This document shows positions 55,701-64,000 of a stretch of DNA of 64,000 nucleotides, one piece after another (the stretch's first letter is position 1; every line of letters begins with the position of its first letter). The position numbers were made by a program, and so were the translations under genes. This DNA comes from Panax quinquefolius (Eukaryota > Streptophyta > Magnoliopsida > Apiales > Araliaceae). Below the pieces are notes generated by a model. It had not been told where the DNA came from and made no database searches. It worked only from the letters and a program-made list of their open reading frames with translations. Where the stretch lies: contig CM035170.1 in NCBI GenBank assembly GCA_020205615.1, positions 37,112,143 to 37,176,142 on the forward strand, in the 5' to 3' direction.

Positions 55701-56480
55701 GAGTTAAAGTCAACTGTTGACTTTTTCCGGAAAAGTCAACTGTTGACTTTTTGACCAAATAGTGAATTCCGGAAAATTTTGTGTTTATAGACTATTTTTA
55801 CTAATTTCATCGTTCAGGACTCAAATATCACGTCCGCGTATCCAAATTTAACTCTGAACACAACTTCAATTTTAATAACATTCATCATTAATATTAGGGT
55901 TAAGTTCAGATGACCACCAAGGGTTTGGGGGTTTCCACTTAACCACCTGTAGTTAGTAAAGCTACATTTAAACTCCCGACTTTTTGAGTAAAACTGAATA
56001 ACTGCTTTCTGTCATAACTCTGTTACTTAAGTTGGATAAAGACTTAATTACCCTCCTTATATATTCTTCACCAAATTTACTGTTTGATAATGACTACATT
56101 TTGGTACCACCATTACCAAATGACTACTCTGTTTTCACCTGTGGAATCAAGAGATCGGAAAAACCAAGCATGATATCCACTGGGTAACCTACCTATTCAA
56201 CATCCAAACAAGAAGCCAATAACAGTTTCTGTAATACCAAGAGTCAGAATAAACCTCTTCAGAAAGTAATATTGAATCAAGAATCTCAGTAAAACTAGAT
56301 TCAAAACCCTTGACGAAAACTAGAAGACTAGAGCCAAAAAGAGATGTTCTACTACAATAAAACTAGTAATGCTAAACAAAGTTTCAGTAAAAAACACTTA
56401 AAGATACACAAATTGGGCTAAACAAACTGAGTTGTATCACAGAAACCACCAAAAAGAAAGCAATACTGTCAGGTACTCAC

Positions 56481-56551
56481 ATCCCTCCTCATCTGATTAA
56501 GCCCACCATAACAATCCACTCGAATATAGCCATTACTCTCTGGCGGCAGAG
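56481..56551 (-). pseudogene. Captured exon of a plant O-fucosyltransferase-family protein
   Basis: Minus-strand acceptor ATGTTGCAG is followed by an exon encoding LPPESNGYIRVDCYGGLNQM and RRD, then the donor GTGAGTACC. NGY-x-x-V-x-C-x-GGLNQMR is the N-terminal signature of the plant O-FucT family (GT65-like, Golgi glycosyltransferases). Only one exon of 71 bp with both splice sites is present, so capture was from genomic DNA. Flanking sequence (56100-56470) is intron-like. It has no function alone. Confidence 0.7.
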
Positions 56552-57025
56552 CTGCAACATTTTAACACAAAAAACCAAATGCAATTATGCGCATTGAAAG
56601 CTACCAAGATCGACTCGAAATATAAAACCAATCACACCCGCATCCCCAATTCTAATCATTTAGCAACTATGCTAACAAGTTTCCCAAATTGATTACTACC
56701 CTAAATAATTCCCACACTTCACAAATAGTTACTCCATAAGCTCCAAGAAGAGTCTCCATTTGAAGTCAATTTTTATTTTTTTTTAATTCCCACACTTCAC
56801 CGGTGACTCCAAGTAAAAGATTAAAAATAAATACTCCACCACACTAGCATTTTAACAAGCACCTTATGTGCACAAGTTTAAAACACCCTTTTCATAGATA
56901 TTGATTTGCTCTAAAATCCCAGTTTAGCTCCCTTATTACTCCACACAACCAAGCCTATTCTCTTTTGATTTTTAGTCAAAATAGTTAATTGGAACAAATG
57001 ATGTCCCTGTTATACAAACCTGTTA

Positions 57026-57163
57026 TACATAGGCATCATGCGTGATATTAGATAGGCTGTTTGGATTAGAGACATTAAAATAGAAAGTCTCATTCCAAAC
57101 AGGATCAAGATCCTTCTCCTTGACAGTGGTGAGGAATTTCTTATGGCCAAAGTGGAGCTGCAC
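57026..57163 (-). pseudogene. Captured C2 domain fragment (MCTP/FTIP type)
   Basis: The minus strand encodes VQLHFGHKKFLTTVKEKD, LDPVWNETFYFNVSNPN and SLSNITHDAYV, then TAA. The run VELHF-x-x-x-x-F-x-T-T-x-KEKDLNPVWNE-x-FYFN is that of C2 domains in plant multiple-C2-domain proteins (FTIP/QUIRKY family), which bind lipids at the ER and plasmodesmata. About 46 codons, a third of a C2 domain, are open. The sequence lies between the other two fragments in the same orientation. Confidence 0.75.
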
Positions 57164-57350
57164 TTACATTACTTTGCTGCTAATGAAAATCCCATATATA
57201 TAGGACTTCTTAATAAACCCTAACTCTAAAACCCATTAAAATCCTTGCGATTCTTTAATTGAATAAACAAAAGAGGGGGCAATTGTCTGCTTTTACGCAA
57301 TTCTTTCAAAGAATAGCCTGAATTGAGCCGATTCAGAGTGCAGTGACGAC

Positions 57351-57720
57351 TCAATGCCATGCCATGAGGCATAAAGTCGAGCTGATTTGAAAATTGTAGT
57401 CCTGCTCGTGTAACATCGCCTCGACGAGTGGCTTCGAGAGCAACGAGAATGGAGGTCTGGTTATCTGAGAGGTCATAGAAGAAACAGCGTCGACGCATGC
57501 GGAGTCGGTGTAGTCCACGCAGACGGAGTTACTTCCGTACGGGGGATTTCTCGGAGGAGTCGGTGGTGGAGAGGGAGGTGAGGAAGGGAGAGAAAGAGTT
57601 GGGAGTTAGGGTTTTGGCGATGGAATCCAGCTCGGTTATGGTGACGGCTAGGGTGTCTCGGTCGAAAAGCTTGTTGAGGCACGTGCTCTCCCAGTTCTTA
57701 AGATCGGATGGCGGCGGAGT
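57351..57720 (-). pseudogene. Captured TORTIFOLIA1/SPIRAL2-like N-terminal fragment
   Basis: The minus strand encodes PPPSDLKNWESTCLNKLFDR, DTLAVTITELDSIAKTL, SPFLTSLSTTDSSEKSPVRK, then TAA. In another frame it continues DSACVDAVSSMTSQITRPP and KPLVEAMLHEQDYNFQISS. The TORTIFOLIA1-like family has the pattern DLKQ-x-V-x-x-CLNKLSDRDTLAVA and SVRSACVDAV near the start of its HEAT/ARM repeats, which bind microtubules. About 28 residues between the two parts are lost by an internal deletion. No start codon precedes it. Confidence 0.8.
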
Positions 57721-58638
57721 TAAGAAATCAGAGAGAGGATTGTGGTTTGAGGGAGATAAATGGTATTTTGGACATTTATCTGTCTTTTTTTACTGTTATA
57801 TTCCTTTCTCACGTGCTTTTGGCGTTTGACTTACACGCATGATTAAGTTGGATGGAAAAGGTGACATTTTCACTTCAACTCAAATGGTCGGGAGTTTAAA
57901 TGTAGCTTTACTGACTACAGGTGGTTAAGTGGGAAACTGCCCAAACCCCAGGTGGTCATATGAATTTAACCCTTAATATTATAACTCACAATATTAATCA
58001 ACCAGGTCGTTCCCAGGAAAGAGGGGGCTTTCAATAAGGATTCTCTCTATATGGCCATGCAATTAGGTGACCAAACCTCTCCTTGACTGAACTTCTAAGC
58101 ATTGTAAATATTGCAATTTAATAATATGAATAACTTTGTCATCTCAATTATTGATTTAATAAAATAACATATTATGCGAGATAATCTCGTGACAATAATT
58201 GAATCAATAATATGAGAGATATGATGCGGCAATTCATCGTAGCAATAATTGAGTATAACCGAGTGACTTCTCACGTAAGCATCAATAATCAATACCATGT
58301 GCTCTTATGCTGACCATGCGTACATTGTATTTTTTACTAGGGGTAGTTCAACGATTAACGGTAAAACTTCCGCCGTTATTTTCATAAAGTATTTTTGTCA
58401 TTTTCTCAATCCAACAATAATTCTATTATGGGGTCCACCAATGATTGTCTCAGTTATGCGAATATTCCCTGTTAAAATGAATATTCCCCAACCAATCGAA
58501 TATTATATAACAACTTGCGTATTTTGCAAAATTTGTAAATATTACCCACAACTATAATATTATATCAAATCCACACCATAATATTCAAAAATATATTTCG
58601 AGAAAATTTAATCTTTATTCAAAAAGTTGGGGTCTTAC

Positions 58639-59273
58639 AATACCTATATGAGATATCATTTCTTTTGTACTCGTCATGAAATATCATTTTCTTTTGTATT
58701 TTTTCTTTAACGAGTTACTATTCATGGGTTACTATTCACCCAATTACTATTCACTCTAGTATTATTCACTCAGGTATTCGGGGCACTTTTCGTGCCAGAG
58801 TACTATTCACAAATTACTATTCATGGGTTACTATTCACCCGATTACTATTAACTCTAGTATCATTCACTCAGGTATTCGGGACACTTTTTCATGTTGGGG
58901 TACTATTCACGGGGTACTATTCCCGAAGTACTATTCACGGGGTACTATTCACCCAAAAAATATATTTCTTTTCTATCCAAATTATTTTTGGTACATGAAT
59001 ATTATTCTTGAATTTTTTCCACAAAGCAGTATCATGTTGACAATTTGGATGTTATTGATTTCTGGATAAATTAAATTATAAATCTTTAAAATTTATCCTT
59101 GAACTTGTTTTTATTGAATTATTATGTCATTGTCATCATTATCATGTTTATATTGTGATGAAAGTCATTTTTGACTTACGTGCATAGATGGACTTGGTAT
59201 GATTATGACTAAGGATTATTCGGTATAATCATGACCGTAATGTAACGAATGATGTGGTAAAAGTCCTCATTGG
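58639..59273 (+). mobile_element. Element G: LTR, right part
   Basis: The G LTR resumes after H with ATACC, followed by the TACTATTCAC minisatellite (58711-58955) and a tract matching 37720-38040 in F. It is cut by J at 59274 after CTCATTGG; F continues CCCGTAGTGCAT at that place. No gene is seen. Confidence 0.8.
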
Positions 59274-61767
59274 TTTGACAACCCCGAAATAGGTATAATC
59301 TATCCAACCTATTTTGAGTCACCAAATACATGGTATAGAAAATAACTACAACTTTATTACAACAATTGTCGTGCAAAATACAACAACACATATGTTGTGA
59401 GTTTTGGTACAAATATATACCAACTGTGACTCTCATCCCAACCTTGGATAGCACGTCATAATGGCACCTTACATAAAAGTATAGTCAAAAACTATTTTAG
59501 AAATTAAAACCTTTGGAAAGTGCTCAAGGAAACCTTCCTACATAGGAGGCCATGCATCTAGGTTATTATAGATATCATATGTCCACAGAATTATCCTTGG
59601 TTGACCCAATAGACCCCAAAGAAAAACGAGAAGATTACTATCATATTCTCTCCAATGGTGAGTCTTCTGTTGACATATCATTATCTTCACTGTCTCTAAT
59701 TGAGAATTATACTTCAACCAAACACCAAGATTATATAAGTAGTGCTCGTGGATATACTCAGCAAGTGGATGTGCACAACCCTGTCTTATGATGACACGAG
59801 GTTGTATGTCATTAGACATCTTGTATGATAGTGGCAAAACACCCTTCCAACGTTGGGTTCGCCTCACCCAATTTGATTCACCAAATATAACTACTAAATG
59901 ATGTATAAAATAAAACACACTTTTCTATACTGTTTATGAAGAACTCCATAGCTAGAGACCACCGTTCTATTCCCTTGTTACCCCCGCTCGACCCAGCTAC
60001 ACTCTTATTACCTAAAAGGAATTGTGAAGCAAAAGGGTGAGCTCAACTAGCCCAGTAAAGAATATCATGACTAAAGATAAATAAATTATCATTAGCATTT
60101 AACAGTAATAAATTAGAGATTTAGAACATATGGTAGATGATAAAAAATTTCAACCATAGTCATAAATGAACGAAGCAATCCATTAGAAGAGTCAAATAGA
60201 CCATAAAGTCTATTATCTTCTCCAATTTAAAAGTCCACCATCAATATTTTATCCCTGTAACATCAATCAACAGTTCCTGTCCACAATCATTTGAATAACT
60301 CATAATCATAATTTTAGTTCTAAATTCCTCTTCTCATCCAAGACGAAGATAATTTTCATCACATGTCTTTACCTCAAAATAACAGTACTTTTGATCGGAA
60401 TATCGGTATAAGACTGAAGGAAACTTGCACTGATAAATAGAAACTCACAAAGTATCTAAATACTCACAAAATACACTCGATAATATAGAGAGAGAAAGAG
60501 AGAAAGCTTATGTTTCTGGTGCTATTTTCAATTCTAACTTAGCCCTCTATTTATAGGAAAATGTTAGCACGCCGAAGCAGACTTGACCTGCTACCTGATG
60601 GCTTTACCTGCTACTATTGCCATCCACCACATTTGAAATAAAATTCAGCACATTTCTTCACCAACCACAAGTGAGGCCCACTCAATTCTAGAATTTTCCA
60701 CCAAAATCATTTATAAACCTAATTTCTGAATCAGTCACCTCTTAAAATTCATAACAAATTATACATTCATTTTTAACATTTCAAAATTTGTGGACATATA
60801 CTCAACTTATATATGTATAACATATCCAAAAATCAAAACAATCCAACGGCCGGATTAAAATAAAACTCACGCAATAGAGCTTTAAGAACACCAATTTAAT
60901 CTTTTAATACCTCCAATCCGACAAAATACTGATACAACACATCAACATTAATTCCTTAATTTATAACCACATAAATAAATCCATCATTTATATCTGCATC
61001 AAATAAATATTTCCTTATCATATAAATCAATAATTAATTATTCATAAATAATATTAGAGAATCGCAACAATGACAACCAGGCAATTCCCAAGAAAGAGGT
61101 GGCTTTCCGATAAGGATTTCTCCTTACTGGCGCGTAATTAGGTGACCAAACCTCTCCTTGATAGAACTTTCTAGACATTGCCAATAATGCTATCTCATAA
61201 TATTATTTAGATAATATGAATTATTGATCTGATAATGGGAAATACTGTGCAGCGACAATTATTGAAACAACAATAATATAAAATAGCAACGCAACAATTA
61301 TTGAACCAATAAAATAAAATATTGAACAGTAATTACTGTAACAATTATTGAGTAGTGCCTTCTTACGTAAGAATCAATAATTTAAAAATACTGTGCAATA
61401 TCGTGTGCTACTGTGCAACAACGCGTATTACTTTACTTTACCCACCGGGTATTCCAACAGTGTTAACGGTAACAATTACACCGTTATTTATAAAAACTCA
61501 ATTTTGTTGTTATCTTCATCCGACAGTTATTCTGTTATGGGGCCCACAAATGACTGCTCCGTCGTACGGATATTCCCGACAAGAAGAATATTCCACGACC
61601 AAATGAATATTCCCCGACAACAATAAGTATTTTATAGCCACTTGCTTATTTTCAAAAAAATTTCATATATCACCCTTAACTTTGCTTTTTATCAATTTAA
61701 CCATTTACCGAATAGTAATTATAAGAAAAATTCAATACTTTTATTTCATAAAATTTGGGGTCTTACA
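59274..61767 (-). repeat. J 3' LTR (2.5 kb)
   Basis: Minus-strand start TGTAAGACCCCAAATTTT (61767), end GGGGTTGTCAAA (59274). Homology to 62102-62358 covers its last 255 bp, and 60640-61620 is homologous to L. A TATA box lies at 60547-60555, preceded (on the minus strand) by AATTAGGTGACC tracts shared by all chromovirus LTRs here. A small open frame at 59538-59918 has no recognisable features. Confidence 0.85.
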
Positions 61768-62101
61768 ATCTCCCCTCCTTATGAAATTTCGTCCCCGAAA
61801 TTTATGTACCTGGTATTTTAAAGAGTTGAGAATACCTTGCTTTCATTTCACATTCCATCTTCCCTGTCATCATGATTTCTCCATTTGCTCATCTCCTGTT
61901 TTTCAGATATCATTCTAGAATACAACTTCAAAACAAGGGTTAATTGAACAAATTAACATATCACATAATATCCTGATATTATGACTGACCAACAAATAAG
62001 CTTAGGTAGGACACACTAACGAAGAATTTACTCATCTCTCCCCTCCTAGTTCAATTCCCTGATCTCCGCTAGAGATCATATCCCTAAGCTCTGATACCAA
62101 C
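61768..62101 (-). other. J interior: PBS, leader joined to end of pol, PPT
   Basis: From the right, the PBS TGGTATCAGAGC (62088-62099), a leader matching F's at 38654-38840 up to AACCCTTGTTTTG, then abruptly the last pol codons (KWRNHDDREDG-like, KARYSQLFKIPGT) corresponding to the chromodomain-like end, then the PPT AAGGAGGGGAGAT. One deletion of about 4.5 kb relative to F removed gag to integrase. Confidence 0.8.
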
Positions 62102-62358
62102 TGTGACAACCCCAAAATAGGTATAATCCATCTAACCTATTCTGAGTCGCCAAATACATGGTACAAAAAATAACTATAACTTTATTACAACAATTGTCGT
62201 CGAAAAATACAACAACACATATGTTATGAGTTTTGATACAAATATATACCAACTGTGACTCTCATCCCAACCTTGGATAGCATGTCATAATGGCACCTTA
62301 CATAAAGGTACAGTCAAAAACTATTTTAGAAATTAAAACCTTTGGAAGGAAACCTTCG
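62102..62358 (-). repeat. J 5' LTR, inner part
   Basis: Closely similar to 59274-59545 (CCAACTGTGACTCTCATCCC and neighbouring bases). It is cut by K after AACCTTCG; J's other LTR reads AACCTTCCTACATAGG there. CTTCG (62354-62358) would be the left duplication of K. Confidence 0.85.
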
Positions 62359-63345
62359 TGTAAGACCCCAACTTTTATAAATAAAGATGAGTTTTTCATA
62401 AATATCATTTTTGAATATTATGGAATGAATTTGATATAATGTTATAGTTGTGGGTAATATTTATAAATTTTGCAAAGTACGCAAGTTGTTATATAATATT
62501 AGATTGGTCGGGGAATATTCATTTTAACATGGAATATTCGTACAATGGCACAATCATTGGTGGACCCCACAACGGAATTATTGTCAGATTGATAAAACGA
62601 CAAAAATACTTTATGAAAATAACGGCGGAAGTTTTACTGTTAACTGTTGAAACACCCGGTGTTAAAAGAAGAGTAATGTCTGGCGTAGTTGCACAAAGAG
62701 TACACCAGTATTGATTATTAATGCTTACGTTAGAAGTCACTCAGTTTTGTTCAATTATTGTTAAAGTAATTGCTGCATAGTATCTCACGTTATTTGATTC
62801 AATTATTGTCAATATTTTATAATCAATAATTGAGATGACAAAGTTATTAATATTATTATTTGCAATATTAACGATGTCAGAAGTTCATCAAGGAGAGGTT
62901 TGGTCACCTAATTGCGCCATGATGGGGAAAAATCCTTATGGAAAGCCCCTCTTTCACGAGAACGACATTGTCGATTAATATTGTGAATTATAATAATGAT
63001 GATGAGTTTTGTTTTATTAGTATTATTAATGTAATAAAAGCAGTAAAAGCTTTTTATATAAAATGTAATACTTTTATAAAGTTATTCATTTTATTAGACT
63101 AATAGTAAAATCTTTTATATAAAGCAGAATACTTTTATAAAGTTATCTATTTTATTAGATAATAATTAGAATATATTATATTTTAGTATGCATAGTGTTT
63201 GCATAAAGTGCCTGCATAGTGTTTGTATAGTAAAATCTTTTATAAAGTTATTCGTTTTATTAGATTATAAATAGAATATATTATATTTTATTGTAAACCA
63301 ATGGACCGTTTCATGAATTAGAATTCTTATATAGATCCATTCTTC

Positions 63346-63354
63346 TATAAATAG
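63346..63354 (+). promoter_or_regulatory. TATA box of K
   Basis: CTATAAATAGAAGCTCATTC is identical to the motif in F. It is about 990 bp into the LTR. Confidence 0.75.
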
Positions 63355-63594
63355 AAGCTCATTCCTTCATTATTTCTTACAAATTCACTAAAACTCTAGA
63401 GAGAAAGCGTAGAGAGAGTTCTTCTTCTATAATCTTGAGTGTATTTCTTTAGAGTTTAAGAAAGCTTTGAGCGTAGTGCAAGTTTTCTTTAAGTATATCC
63501 TCGCTCTACCGATCAAAATACTCTTCTTTTACGGTAAGGGATATTATTTGTTGTACTCGTTAGGGGTATTCCTTCTTTCTTATTGGTGAAATTC

Positions 63595-64000
63595 TTTTGT
63601 TATTCCATTCATTATTATTCTGTTGGAATAAGCTATATACGCGGGATACCCTATACTTGTTGAAATTCTTCTGTTATTCCATTATTTATTATTCTATTGG
63701 AACAACGTCTGTGCGTTTACGCATGACCTGGTTCCTTTGTTTAATATTCTGTTGGAACATCCTGTCTGTGCGTGCATTTACGCATGACCTGGTTCCATTA
63801 TTTATTATTCTGTTAAAACATCATGTTTGTGCGTTACGCATGACCTGGTTCCATTATTTATTATTCTGTTGGGATACCATGTCGGTGCGTTTACGCATAA
63901 CCTGGTTCTGTTATTTATTATTCTATTGGAATAACCTGTCTATACGGTCTATCGCATGCCTGGTGATTTCTTTTGTTATTCCATTCTTTATTATACTCAG
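63595..64000 (+). repeat. TTATTCCATT/GCATGACCTGG minisatellite in K
   Basis: Six or more units of about 55-65 bp contain CATTATTTATTATTCTGTTGG, then GTCTGTGCG and TTACGCATGACCTGGTTC. Units match the reversed array in H (50650-50960). The array may continue beyond the window. Confidence 0.85.

Larger units (their letters stand above)
55897..57972. mobile_element. Pack-MULE (Mutator-like, non-autonomous) with three captured gene fragments
   Basis: The 2,076-bp insertion is flanked by a perfect 9-bp duplication, TTAATATTA (55888-55896 and 57973-57981). Its ends form terminal inverted repeats of about 95 bp: GGGTTAAGTTCAGATGACC at the left and, reversed, GGGTTAAATTCATATGACC at the right, continuing through CACTTAACCACCTGTAGT and AAGCTACATTTAAACTCCCGAC. 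Long inverted repeats and a 9-bp duplication define Mutator-like elements. The interior has no transposase but fragments of three plant genes, all on the minus strand. The unoccupied site is in H's 3' LTR. Confidence 0.9.
49584..58638 (-). mobile_element. Element H: Tekay-type chromovirus with a deleted 5' part
   Basis: On the minus strand the outer start of a 5' LTR at 58638 and a complete 3' LTR at 52428-49584 enclose protease, RT, RNase H and integrase. The inner part of the 5' LTR, PBS, gag and the protease active site are missing. Flanks ATACT (49579-49583) and ATACC (58639-58643) fit a 5-bp duplication with one change. A Pack-MULE sits in its 5' LTR. It lies in G's LTR. Confidence 0.85.
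55701..58638 (-). repeat. H 5' LTR remnant, interrupted by the Pack-MULE
   Basis: The parts 55701-55896 and 57973-58638 match 51590-52428, the first 830 bp or so of the LTR. The remaining 2 kb of LTR, PBS and gag are missing, and a TTAAAGTCAACTG junction joins protease to LTR. It is a deletion inside the element; the outer end with TGTAAGACC is intact. Confidence 0.85.
59274..62358 (-). mobile_element. Element J: LTR element with minimal interior (LARD-like)
   Basis: A 3' LTR (59274-61767), a 334-bp interior and the beginning of a 5' LTR (62102 onward, cut by K at 62359) are on the minus strand. The interior keeps PPT and PBS but no gene. The outer end is altered (TTTGACA for TGTGACA). L is a piece of a related LTR. 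Mobility would need proteins from an autonomous relative. Confidence 0.8.
62359..64000 (+). mobile_element. Element K: chromovirus LTR, 5' part
   Basis: TGTAAGACCCCAACTTTTATAAA starts an LTR of the F/G/H family that runs off the right edge. It shares ATTGGTGGACCCCACAACG, AGAGGTTTGGTCACCTAATTG and the TATA box. A segment near 62990-63300 carries TTTTATATAAAG-type phrases three times (about 63050, 63115 and 63235) and replaces the direct-repeat segment of F. No gene is seen. Confidence 0.85.

Noticed and set aside
57473..57682. 69-codon ORF with His/Pro-rich peptide
   Set aside because: It is out of frame with the clearly conserved TORTIFOLIA1-like reading on the same strand.
55897..57972. A genuine multi-exon host gene at 56.4-57.7 kb
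   Set aside because: The three segments belong to unrelated families, are truncated, lack start codons and lie between Mutator-type inverted repeats with a 9-bp duplication.
59538..59918. 126-codon minus-strand ORF in the J LTR as a gene
   Set aside because: No known motif, entirely inside an LTR, and no second copy in the window to test conservation.

Overview
The window is angiosperm nuclear DNA made almost entirely of transposable elements. I see no intact host gene, rRNA, tRNA or CRISPR array. The evidence for a plant is the set of element types (Tat/Ogre and Tekay-type chromovirus Ty3/gypsy elements, a Pack-MULE), the plant-only domains (plant mobile domain, a DUF7745-like domain) and captured plant exons. 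The species cannot be named from the sequence. All coding regions are decayed; many stops look like C-to-T or G-to-A changes in formerly open pol frames, as expected for silenced, methylated DNA.

Layout, read as insertions inside insertions. The outermost layer seen is L, a 1-kb piece of a chromovirus LTR (30467-31476, minus strand). On its left L is cut by Ogre element C (minus; 5' LTR 27913-30466, PBS, gag). C is cut in gag by chromovirus B (minus; 1348-24841). B carries two further insertions: Ogre element A (plus; 5648-21913, TSD CTAGT) and an Ogre LTR, D (plus; 1-1347, running off the left edge). On its right L is cut by Ogre element E (minus; 3' LTR 31477-34032). E's antisense gene is cut by full-length chromovirus F (plus; 36058-46128, TSD TACGT) and then by an LTR fragment, I (47242-47851). 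I is cut by the LTR of G (plus; 47852-49583 and 58639-59273). G is cut by chromovirus H (minus; 49584-58638) and by J (minus; 59274 onward), a derivative with almost no interior. H contains a Pack-MULE (55897-57972, 9-bp TSD), and J is cut by LTR K (plus; 62359 to the right edge). The deepest chain is L > E > I > G > H > Pack-MULE.

The most informative parts are these. (1) The Pack-MULE carries fragments of three unrelated plant genes: TORTIFOLIA1/SPR2-like, an MCTP/FTIP-type C2 domain, and a plant O-fucosyltransferase. An empty copy of its insertion site lies in H's other LTR. (2) Ogre elements A and E carry an antisense gene between pol and the 3' LTR. It encodes a plant mobile domain with two short introns at the same places in both copies; in A it is followed by a DUF7745-like domain and a tail. 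(3) In Ogre A a 152-bp GT-AG intron separates protease from reverse transcriptase and restores the frame. (4) J keeps LTRs, PBS and PPT around a 334-bp interior, as a non-autonomous derivative would. (5) The Ogre LTRs carry conserved TA-dinucleotide arrays and nested tandem units about 300 bp downstream of the TATA box.
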